Source: Reyranella sp.
GTDB lineage: Bacteria > Pseudomonadota > Alphaproteobacteria > Reyranellales > Reyranellaceae
NCBI GenBank assembly: GCA_029946105.1
Contig: JAQSDW010000127.1
Span: 1-33,179, forward strand
Reading direction: 5' to 3'
Length of the DNA: 33,179 nt
Under the pieces are notes generated by a model. That model was not told the DNA's origin. It ran no database searches and saw only the letters and a program-made list of their open reading frames with translations. Numbering within the stretch: the first letter of the stretch is position 1; each line of letters starts with the position of its first letter. The position numbers and the translations under genes were made by a program. Positions 1-7,918 of this stretch are shown here, one piece after another.

Positions 1-119
1 CCGGTGAAGACGACCAGCGACATCACGCGCGGCTTCAGGAGATCGATGTAGTCGCGCACGCGCGCGGGCGCGGCGGCGCTGCCGATGCTGCCTGTGAAAG
101 TGTGCGCGGTATCGCTCAT
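1..119 (-). CDS. ctaB: Protoheme IX farnesyltransferase (heme O synthase), N-terminal part only
   Basis: The reading frame starts at an ATG at 119 and runs off the left edge, so only the first 39 codons are present. The visible end of the peptide reads DYIDLLKPRVMSLVVFT, which is the conserved opening of heme O synthases: a short soluble N-terminus leading into the first membrane helix with the LKPRV motif. CtaB farnesylates heme B to heme O, the precursor of heme A needed by the oxidase subunit I encoded just upstream. It lies 60 bp downstream of ctaD on the same strand, so it is probably the third gene of a ctaC-ctaD-ctaB operon. Function is inferred from motif and context; the catalytic DxxxD region lies outside the window. 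Confidence 0.88.
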   Translation of the reverse strand, partial: MSDTAHTFTGSIGSAAAPARVRDYIDLLKPRVMSLVVFT

Positions 120-179
120 GTGCCCTTCAAGGCGAAGGCACCTCCCTCTGATTCCGGGGGGGGCGCCTCCGCTCCGGTC

Positions 180-1808
180 CTAGTGGTGTGCCGTCGGCGA
201 GATATGCGGCAGTTCCTCGAACGTGTGGAACGGCGGCGGCGAATCGACCGTCCATTCCAGCGTCGTGGCGCCCTCGCCCCAGTAGTTGGCGCCGACCTTA
301 CGACCGTACATCATTCCGCCGAACACGACGAAAACCAGCCAGAAGATCGTCGCGCCGAAGGACAGGAACGCGCCCATCGACGAGACGTAATTCCAATGCG
401 ACATCGCGTCGGGATAGTCGAGGTAATGGCGCGGCATGCCGGCAAGACCGGAGAAATGCATCGGGAAGAACGTCAGGTTCACGCCGATGAAGGTCGCCCA
501 GAAATGGATCTGGCCGGCCCACTCGGGATACTGCCGGCCGGTCATCTTGCCGAACCAGTAGTAGAAGCCCGCGAACATGCCGAACACGGCACCGAGCGAC
601 AGCACGTAGTGGAAGTGCGCGATCACGTAGTAGGTGTTGTGCATCGAGTAGTCGACGCCGGCATTGGCCAGCACGACGCCGGTGACGCCGCCCACCGTGA
701 ACAGGAAGATGAAGCCGATCGCCCACAGCATCGGGACTTCGAGTTTGATCGAGCCGCCCCACATTGTGGCGATCCAGCTGAAGATCTTCACGCCCGTCGG
801 CACCGCGATCACCATCGTGGCGGCCACGAAGTAGGCGCGGGTGTCGACGTTCATACCGACCGTGTACATGTGGTGCGCCCACACGACGAAGCCCACGACG
901 CCGATCGCCACCATCGCGTAAGCCATCCCGAGGTAGCCGAAGATCGGCTTCTTCGAGAAGGTCGAGATGATGTGGCTGACGATGCCGAAGGCCGGCAGGA
1001 TCATGATGTAGACTTCGGGATGACCGAAGAACCAGAACAGGTGCAGGAAAAGTGTCGGGTCGCCGCCGCCGGCCGGATCGAAGAAGTGGGTGCCGAAGTT
1101 GCGATCGGTCAGCAGCATCGTGATGGCGCCGGCCAGCACCGGCAGGGCCAGCAGCAGCAGGAACGCCGTCACCAGGATCGACCAGGCAAACAGCGGCATG
1201 CGATGCAGGGTCATGCCCGGCGCGCGCATGTTCAGGATGGTCGTGATGAAGTTGATGGCACCCAGGATCGACGAGGCACCGGCGATGTGCAGCGAGAAGA
1301 TCGCGAGGTCCATGCCCGCACCCTGGCTGACCGAGAGCGGCACGTAGATCGTCCAGCCGGTGCCGACGCCGCCGCCGATGAGGGCCGAGAGCAGCAGCAG
1401 CAGGAAGGCCGGCGGCAGCAGCCAGAAGCTGATGTTGTTCATGCGCGGGAACGCCATGTCGGGCGCCCCGATCATCAACGGCACGAACCAGTTGCCGAAG
1501 CCGCCGATCAGGCCGGGCATCACCACGAAGAACACCATGATCAGGCCATGGGCCGTCACGATCGTGTTCCAGAAATGACCGTTCGGCGTGCCGTCCGGGC
1601 CGTTGAAGAACTGCACGCCGGGCTGCAACAGCTCCATGCGCATATAGACCGAGAACGACGCGCCGATCAGGGCGGCGAAGATCGAAAACACAAGGTACAT
1701 CGTGCCGATGTCCTTGTGGTTCGTGCTGTAAACATAGCGCCGCCAGCCGGTCGGGGTGTGGTGGTCGTCGTGGCTATGGTCGTGTGTGGCGCCGTGCGCG
1801 GTGGCCAT
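180..1808 (-). CDS. ctaD: Cytochrome c oxidase subunit I (aa3-type)
   Basis: A 542-residue, twelve-helix membrane protein of usual length for subunit I. It carries heme a, heme a3 and CuB and is the site of oxygen reduction and proton pumping. Visible landmarks are a heme a ligand His87 in the TAHG motif, the GHPEVY motif at 262-267 holding the CuB ligand His263, the D-channel Glu265 and the His-crosslinked Tyr267, and a late HFHYV motif with the a3 and second heme a histidines. GHPEVY marks the A1 class of heme-copper oxidases. The N-terminus is His-rich (residues 5-17), an elaboration before the first helix. It lies 24 bp downstream of ctaC and is very likely co-transcribed with it and with ctaB. 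Confidence 0.98.
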   Translation of the reverse strand: MATAHGATHDHSHDDHHTPTGWRRYVYSTNHKDIGTMYLVFSIFAALIGASFSVYMRMELLQPGVQFFNGPDGTPNGHFWNTIVTAHGLIMVFFVVMPGLIGGFGNWFVPLMIGAPDMAFPRMNNISFWLLPPAFLLLLLSALIGGGVGTGWTIYVPLSVSQGAGMDLAIFSLHIAGASSILGAINFITTILNMRAPGMTLHRMPLFAWSILVTAFLLLLALPVLAGAITMLLTDRNFGTHFFDPAGGGDPTLFLHLFWFFGHPEVYIMILPAFGIVSHIISTFSKKPIFGYLGMAYAMVAIGVVGFVVWAHHMYTVGMNVDTRAYFVAATMVIAVPTGVKIFSWIATMWGGSIKLEVPMLWAIGFIFLFTVGGVTGVVLANAGVDYSMHNTYYVIAHFHYVLSLGAVFGMFAGFYYWFGKMTGRQYPEWAGQIHFWATFIGVNLTFFPMHFSGLAGMPRHYLDYPDAMSHWNYVSSMGAFLSFGATIFWLVFVVFGGMMYGRKVGANYWGEGATTLEWTVDSPPPFHTFEELPHISPTAHH

Positions 1809-1832
1809 TTCGTGTCTCCTGCGGCGAAGCGC

Positions 1833-2699
1833 TTAGCGGTTGGCTGGAGTGGTAGCGGAAGCGACGTCGGTCGTGGGCAGCAGCCCGGCCGCCTTCTTCT
1901 TCTGCGCGACCCATTGGTCGAACACGTCCTTGGAGACGACGCGCACGCCGATCGGCATATAAGAGTGATTGTCGCCGCAAATCTGCGAGCACTGACCGAA
2001 GTAGTAGCCCTCGTTGGTGACGTTGATCCAACCCTCGTTGAGGCGGCCCGGGATCACGGTCTTCTTGATGCCGAAGCCCGGAACGGTCCAGCCGTGCATG
2101 GAGTTTCCCACCGCCGTGCCGATGATGCGGATCGTGGTCCCCTTGGGGATCACCATCTCCTCATCGACTGCAAGCATGCGCGGCATGTTGGGCTTCTGCT
2201 TGACGCGATCGGCCTCGGCCAGGATCCGGCTCTCGACCGTGAAGTCGCCCTGGTCCGGGTAGTTGTAGCTCCAGTACCACTGGTTGCCGGTGACCTTGAT
2301 GGTGAAGGCGGCATCCGTCGCCTTGTCGCCGTAATAGAGCAGCCGGAACGACGGAATCGCGATGATCACGAGGATAAGGATCGGGATGATCGTCCAGGCG
2401 ATCTCGAGGACCGTATTGTGCGTGGTCGTGGTCGACGTCGGGTTGCGCGAAACGTGGAATCGCCACATCGCGTAGATCAGCAGAAACAGCACGAACAGGG
2501 AGATCACGGTAATGATCACCAGCAGAATATCGTGCAGCGAGGCGACCTTCTCCATCAACGGCGTATAGGCAGCCGGAAAGTTCATTTGCCATTCGTGCGG
2601 CACGCCGACGACTGGCTGCGCGCTGGCACCCGTGGCGATGCCCAGACCGGCAACCGCCGAAAGAATTCCCAGAACGCCCAACACGCGTTTACCGATCAT
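1833..2699 (-). CDS. ctaC: Cytochrome c oxidase subunit II
   Basis: A 288-residue protein with an N-terminal signal peptide (cleavage likely after the ASA near residue 27), two membrane helices (about 55-80 and 95-120) and a periplasmic cupredoxin domain that takes electrons from cytochrome c through the binuclear CuA centre. The aromatic WYWSY electron-entry patch is present. The CuA loop reads GQCSQICG, with ligands Cys237, Cys241, His245 and Met248. The residue between the two cysteines is Gln239 (codon CAG), where the common form is Glu. The C-terminal tail after the cupredoxin domain is short and carries no fused cytochrome c. It is the first gene of the cta operon. A palindrome lies about 70-100 bp upstream. 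Confidence 0.97.
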   Translation of the reverse strand: MIGKRVLGVLGILSAVAGLGIATGASAQPVVGVPHEWQMNFPAAYTPLMEKVASLHDILLVIITVISLFVLFLLIYAMWRFHVSRNPTSTTTTHNTVLEIAWTIIPILILVIIAIPSFRLLYYGDKATDAAFTIKVTGNQWYWSYNYPDQGDFTVESRILAEADRVKQKPNMPRMLAVDEEMVIPKGTTIRIIGTAVGNSMHGWTVPGFGIKKTVIPGRLNEGWINVTNEGYYFGQCSQICGDNHSYMPIGVRVVSKDVFDQWVAQKKKAAGLLPTTDVASATTPANR

Positions 2700-2769
2700 G
2701 CATCCGTCCCCTCAAGCGGCCCCGAATCTCGCGGATTCCGAACCGCAAAATCCCCCGCATTTCACAGCG

Positions 2770-2800
2770 GTTAGTACCAGATATAGCTCTGGTAGGTAAC
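2770..2800. promoter_or_regulatory. Operator-like palindrome in the ctaC/cyclophilin divergent region
   Basis: Perfect 7-bp arms TACCAGA (2775-2781) and TCTGGTA (2788-2794) flank the 6-bp core TATAGC. The dyad extends outward with GTTA (2770-2773) and TAAC (2797-2800), offset by one base. It lies in the 294-bp space between the divergent ctaC and cyclophilin genes, closer to ctaC. The symmetry and AT core suggest a site for a dimeric regulator or overlap with a promoter. The regulator is unknown. Confidence 0.45.
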
Positions 2801-2993
2801 GGGTTTTCATCCCTACTCGGTATGTGGCGGCCGGTCGCAGTCGCGATACGAAAGCAGCCGGCAGCGGAGGCCACCCAGGGTCGTTCGACGTCGAGAATCG
2901 GCACGCCTCCGCCCCACTTGTGTTTCGGCCGCCGGCCAGTAATGTCCGCGCGCCCGCCATATCAAGGGCGCGGCTCAACTCGAGGATTTCGTC

Positions 2994-3539
2994 ATGCGTT
3001 TGGCGCTGACGCCGATTTTTGTCGCTGTCTTTCTCATGTTCGCAGGAGCGAGCTTCGCCATGGACAAGGAAAACACCCTCTACATCGACCTCAAGGACGG
3101 CCGCGTCGTCATCGAGATGCGCCCCGACCTCGCGCCCAAGCATGTCGCCCAGATCAAGAAGCTCGCGCGCGAAGGCAAATATGACGGCGTCGTCTTCCAC
3201 CGTGTCATCGAGGGCTTCATGGCCCAGACCGGCGACCCCCAGGGCACCGGCAGCGGCGGCATGGGCGAACTGCTGAATGCCGAGTTCTCCAAGGAGCCGC
3301 ATGTCCGCGGCACCGTCTCGATGGCCCGCACCAGCGACCCGAACAGCGCGCGCAGCCAGTTCTTCATTGTGTTCAAGGACTCGAACTTCCTCGACGGCCA
3401 GTACACCGTGTGGGGCAAGGTCACCTCGGGCATGGAGTTCGTCGACAAGATCAAGCGCGGCGTGGGCCAGGGCGGCACGGTCCCGGCACCGGCCGACAAG
3501 ATGGTCAAGGTCCAGGTCGCCGCCGACGCCAAGAACTGA
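2994..3539 (+). CDS. Exported cyclophilin-type peptidyl-prolyl cis-trans isomerase
   Basis: A 181-residue protein. Residues 1-22 form a Sec-type signal peptide ending SFA, so the mature enzyme of about 159 residues acts in the periplasm. The cyclophilin core shows the catalytic FHRVIEGFMAQTGDP motif with its active-site Arg, and a later SARSQFFI motif that lines the proline pocket. It catalyses cis-trans isomerisation of X-Pro bonds during folding of exported proteins. The ATG at 2994 has a GAGG Shine-Dalgarno eight bases upstream. It is divergent from the cta operon and ends at a strong hairpin terminator, so it is probably monocistronic. The exact subtype (PpiA-like) is not certain. Confidence 0.95.
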   Translation: MRLALTPIFVAVFLMFAGASFAMDKENTLYIDLKDGRVVIEMRPDLAPKHVAQIKKLAREGKYDGVVFHRVIEGFMAQTGDPQGTGSGGMGELLNAEFSKEPHVRGTVSMARTSDPNSARSQFFIVFKDSNFLDGQYTVWGKVTSGMEFVDKIKRGVGQGGTVPAPADKMVKVQVAADAKN

Positions 3540-3553
3540 CGCCAAGAGCTGGC

Positions 3554-3583
3554 GCCGTCGGGCACTGCCCGACGGCCGTTTTT
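3554..3583 (+). terminator. Rho-independent terminator of the cyclophilin gene
   Basis: A perfect 10-bp GC-rich stem, GCCGTCGGGC (3554-3563) with GCCCGACGGC (3567-3576), closes a 3-nt loop. A run of five T follows at 3579-3583. It begins 14 bp after the stop codon. Confidence 0.93.
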
Positions 3584-3908
3584 GGCACACCTCCCAGTGC
3601 CACGCGGTGTTCGCTTGATTGTGCCAAAAAAGCCGATCAAGTCCTTGGTTGGGCAGGGAAATCTCTCCCTGATCAACTGTGCCTCCGGGGTCGACCACTG
3701 CGAAGGATCGGTGTTCGGCCGAAGCGCCCCGATCGGCACCCTGGATAGGCATTCGAAAACCGCTCGGCGGATTGATCCACCGGACGTCGAGGCGGGGGCT
3801 GCAATGCCCTCTATAGGATAAATCCTACCTCAATTCGGCTGAACCTGCAAAATCCGCAGTGCGATCCTGGACTGCCCCCGGTGCATGGCTGCGGACGGTC
3901 CGTCCGGG
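3584..3908. other. Intergenic stretch between convergent genes, no gene seen
   Basis: About 325 bp between the cyclophilin terminator and the minus-strand NTF2-like gene. It holds a nested dyad: GATCGG (3706-3711) pairs with CCGATC (3729-3734), and the perfect palindrome TTCGGCCGAA (3714-3723) lies inside it. An AGGAT/ATCCT dyad lies near 3818-3829. A 79-codon frame at 3582-3821 has no ribosome site or recognisable motif and is not called. I see no further structure. Confidence 0.6.
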
Positions 3909-4289
3909 TCAGCCCTCGCGCGTCACGGTGTGGTAGGCCTTCGAGATGACCTGCCAGCGGCCATCCACTTTCAGCAGCGTCAGATAGTCCGTGAAGTAGC
4001 GCGGCGGGATCTGGCATTCGACCTTGGCGAAAGCCGTGGCCGGGCCGGAGAAGTCGATCGACACGATGCGATCGGCGCGCGGACTGCCCTTGGATTTGGC
4101 CGACGGGCGGCTTTCCACCATCTTGAACCAGTCGGCACGCGGCATGTCCGCGGCCTTGCCCTTGTCGTCGGCAGCATAGAGATGCGAGGCGGGATGGAAC
4201 GCCTCGCCCAGCTTCTTCGTGTCGCCCTCGTGGAGACCGTCGAAATAGACTTGTAGTACCTTCTCGATCGCCGCGACGTCGGAACTCAT
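3909..4289 (-). CDS. NTF2-like fold protein, putative lumazine-binding family
   Basis: A 126-residue soluble protein with the cone-shaped NTF2/SnoaL pattern: an N-terminal helix (about 3-20) leading into YFDGLHEGD, a HPASH segment, and C-terminal strands ending with DGRWQVISKAYH. The length and this ending resemble the putative lumazine-binding NTF2-like group. Members of that group rarely have known substrates. The ATG at 4289 has an AAGGAG Shine-Dalgarno about eight bases upstream. It follows the oxidoreductase gene by 30 bp on the same strand, so the two are probably one operon. Its role is not known; binding of a small hydrophobic molecule or an isomerase-like role is possible. Confidence 0.85.
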   Translation of the reverse strand: MSSDVAAIEKVLQVYFDGLHEGDTKKLGEAFHPASHLYAADDKGKAADMPRADWFKMVESRPSAKSKGSPRADRIVSIDFSGPATAFAKVECQIPPRYFTDYLTLLKVDGRWQVISKAYHTVTREG

Positions 4290-4319
4290 TCTTCATTCTC
4301 CTTCGTTCAAATCGCCCAC

Positions 4320-5309
4320 TCAAATCGCGGAGTTGGGGCTCACCAGGATCTTGCCATTGCGCCCGCCCTTGTCGGCGTGCGCCAGCGCTTCCTTGATCTT
4401 GTCGATCGGATAGACCGTGTCCACCGGCGCACTGAGTTTGCCGGCCAGGACCTGGCCCGCAAGACCGGCATAGATCGCGCGGATCTGTTCCGGGCTGCGC
4501 TTGGCCAGGAACCGGCCCAGCATGAATCCGGTGACCCTGACGCCGCGATAAATGAAGTTGGAGCGCCCGATCCTGGGGTCCTCGCCGCTCATCGAGCCGT
4601 AATGCACGACCGTGGCATCGGTCGCCACGCAGTCGACGATGCGGCCGGTCGCAGCGCCGCCGATCGCCTCGACGCCGAGCCTGATTGCGTCGCCGCCGGT
4701 GGCCTTCGCGACCCGTGATGCGAGATCGTCGCCATCGACCACCACGATATCGGCGCCGAGCCCCTGCAGCTCGCCGGCGAGGTCGGCACGGCGCACGACA
4801 TTGACCGTGCGCAGGCCGCGTTGCCCGGCCAGCACGATCAGCAGCCGGCCGACCGCCGAATTGGCGACATTCTGGATGACCCAATCGCCGGCTTTGAGAT
4901 CGACGAAATCCGACAGCATGAGCTGCGCGGTCGGCGGATTGATCCGCACCATGGCAGCTTGCCGGAGGTCGATGCCGGCCGGCAGTGGGATGGCATCGTC
5001 GCCTTTCACACGCCGGCGCTGCGTCCAGTTCTCGCGCTGCAGGTTGATGACGAGGTCGCCTGTCTTCACATGCTTGACGCCGGCGCCGACCGCAACGACC
5101 CGACCGACGCATTCGGCGCCCGGTGTCGCCGGCAGCGGTGGCTTCAGCCGGTAGGTCCCTTTGCAGAACCCCATGTCCGCGGGATTGATCGGAAAGGCCA
5201 GGACGTCGAAGACGACTTCGTCAGGATCAGGATCGCCGACATCCGGCACCTCGGCGCAGCGTGCGACGTCCCAAGGCGTTCCGTACCGGTCGAGCAGTAC
5301 CTGCTTCAC
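4320..5309 (-). CDS. Medium-chain reductase, ETR/MECR-like (zinc-independent) oxidoreductase
   Basis: A 329-residue two-domain protein: an N-terminal GroES-like domain (about 1-125) and a Rossmann NADPH domain (about 130-270). INPADMGFCKGTY followed by LPATPGAECVG, and the NVANSAVGR nucleotide-binding segment, resemble the 2-enoyl-ACP/CoA reductases ETR1 and MECR rather than zinc alcohol dehydrogenases. The structural-zinc cysteines are absent. The likely reaction is NADPH-dependent reduction of a carbon-carbon double bond, possibly an enoyl thioester. The start is GTG at 5309, set by GGAGG six bases upstream. It is the first gene of a two-gene unit with the NTF2-like protein. Substrate is not deducible. 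Confidence 0.85.
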   Translation of the reverse strand: MKQVLLDRYGTPWDVARCAEVPDVGDPDPDEVVFDVLAFPINPADMGFCKGTYRLKPPLPATPGAECVGRVVAVGAGVKHVKTGDLVINLQRENWTQRRRVKGDDAIPLPAGIDLRQAAMVRINPPTAQLMLSDFVDLKAGDWVIQNVANSAVGRLLIVLAGQRGLRTVNVVRRADLAGELQGLGADIVVVDGDDLASRVAKATGGDAIRLGVEAIGGAATGRIVDCVATDATVVHYGSMSGEDPRIGRSNFIYRGVRVTGFMLGRFLAKRSPEQIRAIYAGLAGQVLAGKLSAPVDTVYPIDKIKEALAHADKGGRNGKILVSPNSAI

Positions 5310-5409
5310 GCCGTTCCTCCGTGAGATTTCGCCGGAGCCTCTTTGTTGGCCCCTACTTGTTGGCTCGGGGATTGCTTATAAGATGATTCGATAAGGGGTG
5401 AAATGCCGG

Positions 5410-6897
5410 ATGGCCGCAAAGGCATTTGACGAGATGAACTCCGGGACATCGGGCCCGGGAGGAACGGACTCGGTCCGTGCGCCCTATCGCGGCGTCGCCA
5501 ACTGGCTCGCACGCACGTCGCCCGAGCGGGTCGCAGCGACACGACATGAAGTCGACCTGTTCTATCGCCGCCATGGCATCACCTTCGGCGCCTATGGCGC
5601 CGTCGATGGCCACGAGGCGACGATCCCCTTCGACATCATTCCGCGGGTCATGGCCTGGGACGAGTGGGAGTACCTGAGCAAGGGACTGGTGCAGCGCGTG
5701 CAGGCGCTCAATGCCTTCCTCTCCGATGCCTACGGCGCGCGGGAGATCTGTCGCGCCGGCGTGGTTCCCGAAAGCCAGATCCTGATGAACGGCGAGTTCG
5801 CGGCGATGGCGCAGGGCCTCGCCCTGCCGGGCGGTGTGCATGCCCACATCGCCGGGATCGATCTCGTGCGCGTGGGCGAAAAGGACTTCTACGTTCTCGA
5901 GGACAATGTTCGCACGCCATCAGGCGTCTCCTACGTCCTGGAGAATCGCGAAGTCATGATGAGGCTGGCGCCCGAACTGTTCTCGGCCATGCGCGTTCTG
6001 CCGGTCGCCAATTATTCCGACGAACTCCTGGCGACGCTGCGGTCGGTGTCGTTCAGCGACGATGCCGAACCCAACGTCGTGCTGCTGACACCGGGCCACT
6101 TCAACAGTGCCTATTTCGAGCATGCGTTCCTGGCCGACGAAATGGGAATCGAGCTGTGCGAAGGCGCGGACCTGTTCGTCGACGAAGGTCGCGTCTACAT
6201 GCGCACCCCGCGCGGGCCGCAGAGGGTCGATGTCATCTATCGCCGTGTCGACGATGCCTTTCTCGATCCGCTGGCGATGCGGCCTGACTCCTTTCTCGGC
6301 GTCGCCGGCCTTCTGGGTGCGCTCCGCGCCGGTCGGGTCAACATCGTGAATGCGCTGGGCAACGGCGTGGCCGACGACAAGTCGACCTACACATACGTGC
6401 CCGAGATGATCCGCTTCTATCTCGGCGAAGAGCCGATCCTGTCGAATGTGCCGACCTGGCGCTGCGACCAGCCCGACGAGTTCAAGTACGTTCTCGAACA
6501 CTTGGCCGAGCTGGTCGTCAAGGAAGTGCACGGTTCCGGCGGCAAGGGCATGCTGGTCGGGCCGACCTCGAGCAAGGCCGAGATCGAGGCCTTCGCCGAT
6601 TTCGTGCGGGCGCGGCCGGACAACTACATCGCCCAGCCGACCCTGGCGCTTTCGACCTGCCCGACCTTCGTCGGCCAGGGCGTGGCACCGCGCCATGTCG
6701 ATCTCCGCCCCTTCGTGCTGTCAGGCCGCAAAGTCACCATCATCCCCGGCGGCCTCACGCGTGTGGCCCTGAAGGAAGGATCGCTGGTCGTCAATTCGAG
6801 CCAGGGCGGCGGCACCAAGGACACCTGGGTGCTCGCCCCTGAAAACCCTCCCCATTCAAATGGGGAGGTGCCCGCGCAGCGGGCGGAGGGGTCATGA
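5410..6897 (+). CDS. Circularly permuted ATP-grasp protein (DUF404/DUF407 type)
   Basis: A 495-residue protein of the circularly permuted ATP-grasp family, a predicted amide- or peptide-bond ligase. Characteristic segments are [19 protein letters not shown] (about 165-183), [37 protein letters not shown] (an ATP-binding Lys and Gly-rich loop) and a conserved end [13 protein letters not shown]. An upstream GTG at 5398 abuts the AAGGGG ribosome site; ATG 5410 lies about 11 bases after it and is preferred. The family normally stops soon after DTWVL. Here about 18 further residues are encoded by a palindromic repeat (see 6846-6967). The next two genes are its usual partners, alpha-E and a transglutaminase-like protein. 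Substrate is unknown. Confidence 0.92.
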   Translation: MAAKAFDEMNSGTSGPGGTDSVRAPYRGVANWLARTSPERVAATRHEVDLFYRRHGITFGAYGAVDGHEATIPFDIIPRVMAWDEWEYLSKGLVQRVQALNAFLSDAYGAREICRAGVVPESQILMNGEFAAMAQGLALPGGVHAHIAGIDLVRVGEKDFYVLEDNVRTPSGVSYVLENREVMMRLAPELFSAMRVLPVANYSDELLATLRSVSFSDDAEPNVVLLTPGHFNSAYFEHAFLADEMGIELCEGADLFVDEGRVYMRTPRGPQRVDVIYRRVDDAFLDPLAMRPDSFLGVAGLLGALRAGRVNIVNALGNGVADDKSTYTYVPEMIRFYLGEEPILSNVPTWRCDQPDEFKYVLEHLAELVVKEVHGSGGKGMLVGPTSSKAEIEAFADFVRARPDNYIAQPTLALSTCPTFVGQGVAPRHVDLRPFVLSGRKVTIIPGGLTRVALKEGSLVVNSSQGGGTKDTWVLAPENPPHSNGEVPAQRAEGS

Positions 6898-6967
6898 GCC
6901 TCAGTCCTGCCGCGTGGCCCATGACCCCTCCGGCCCTTCGGGCCACCTCCCCATTTGAATGGCGAGG
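6846..6967. repeat. Compound palindromic repeat spanning a gene junction
   Basis: Two inverted arms about 120 bp apart end to end. The left arm holds the palindrome CCTCCCCATT-CA-AATGGGGAGG (6847-6868), a small GC hairpin and GGAGGGGTCATG. The right arm mirrors it with CATGACCCCTCC, another GC hairpin and CCTCCCCATT-TG-AATGGCGAGG (6946-6967, one mismatch). The element encodes the last 18 or so codons and the stop of the ATP-grasp gene and reaches the ribosome site of the alpha-E gene. The form is that of dispersed intergenic palindromes common in alphaproteobacteria. No second copy is seen in this window. Confidence 0.85.
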
Positions 6968-6979
6968 AAGGCTCTTCGC

Positions 6980-7912
6980 ATGCTGAGCAGCACCGCCAAG
7001 AACCTCTACTGGATGGGCCGCTACCTGCAGCGCGCCAAGTCGACGGCGCGGCTCATCGAGGCGACGCAGCGCATGGCGCTGCAATCGCGCGGCGAAGAGG
7101 CGGCGGGGGTGGCCGCGATCTTCGGCATGGAAGACGAATTCCGCCAGACCCAGCAGCAAGACGGACGCCTCGCCAGCCTCATCGACTTCCTGGTACTCGA
7201 CGAGGGCAACCCCTCGTCGATCGTGAGTTCGATCGCCGCTGCCCGCAGCAACGCGCGCGAGGAACGCAACAACATCACGGTCGATGTCTGGGAGAGCCTC
7301 AATGCCTTGTGGCTGGAGCTGAGTTCACGGCTGCGCGCCGACCGCGCCACGCTCGACCGCGGCGCCTTGATCGAATCGGTGAAGAAACAGGCGGTGATGA
7401 TCTTTGGCGCCGCACAGGTGACGCTGCTGCGTGACGAGGCCTATCACTTCCTCCAGCTCGGCGCATTCCTCGAACGGGCCGACAATACTGCCCGCATCGT
7501 CGACGTGAAGTTTCACCTGCTGCGACCAGACGGCGATCCACATGCCGACAAAACAGACTATTTCGCATGGTCGGAAGTGCTCGCCTGCATCGGCGCGGTC
7601 CGCACCTACCGCCGCATCTATCGCAGCGCGCTGGATCCTCTGAAGGTCGCCGAACTGATGATGCTGCGCCGCGACGTGCCGCGCTCGGTCCATCATTGCC
7701 TGTGGATGGTCGACCTCAACATGCGCGAACTCGCCGATACCTATGGCACGCGCGGCGAGGCCGACCGGATGGCGGGCGAACTGCATGCACGAATGCGCTA
7801 TGCGCGGGTCGAGAAGATCTTCGAGATCGGCCTGGCCAGGTTTCTGGGCGGCGTGCGCGACAACATCTCGGCACTGTCCGACGAAATCGGCCGCCAGTTC
7901 CTGCTGGATTGA
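6980..7912 (+). CDS. Alpha-E domain protein (DUF403)
   Basis: A 310-residue, almost entirely helical protein with the family opening MLSSTAKNLYWMGRYLQRA and later segments typical of alpha-E: ERADNTARIVDVKFHLL, and PRSVHHCLWMVDLN. Alpha-E proteins are found beside permuted ATP-grasp proteins and are thought to form part of the same peptide-modifying system, possibly binding or presenting the substrate. No reaction has been shown that I can cite. ATG 6980 is chosen because GAGGAAGG lies eight bases upstream and the family begins here. An in-frame ATG at 6959 lies inside the palindromic repeat and is rejected. The gene is followed after 6 bp by the transglutaminase-like gene. Confidence 0.92.
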   Translation: MLSSTAKNLYWMGRYLQRAKSTARLIEATQRMALQSRGEEAAGVAAIFGMEDEFRQTQQQDGRLASLIDFLVLDEGNPSSIVSSIAAARSNAREERNNITVDVWESLNALWLELSSRLRADRATLDRGALIESVKKQAVMIFGAAQVTLLRDEAYHFLQLGAFLERADNTARIVDVKFHLLRPDGDPHADKTDYFAWSEVLACIGAVRTYRRIYRSALDPLKVAELMMLRRDVPRSVHHCLWMVDLNMRELADTYGTRGEADRMAGELHARMRYARVEKIFEIGLARFLGGVRDNISALSDEIGRQFLLD

Positions 7913-7918
7913 TCGACC

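Noticed and set aside
102..2774. 890-codon plus-strand frame antisense to ctaC, ctaD and the ctaB start
   Set aside because: It mirrors the cta genes on the other strand, is extremely rich in His, Arg and Asp, and has no domain or ribosome site. It is a GC-rich antisense artefact.
3582..3821. 79-codon frame after the cyclophilin terminator
   Set aside because: No ribosome site or recognisable motif, and it starts inside the terminator T-run.
3811..5112. 433-codon minus-strand frame overlapping the NTF2-like and ETR-like genes
   Set aside because: Arg-rich out-of-frame shadow of two well-supported genes on the same strand.
6959..6979. Upstream ATG for the alpha-E gene
   Set aside because: It lies inside the palindromic repeat and lacks its own Shine-Dalgarno; the family start and the ribosome site support 6980.
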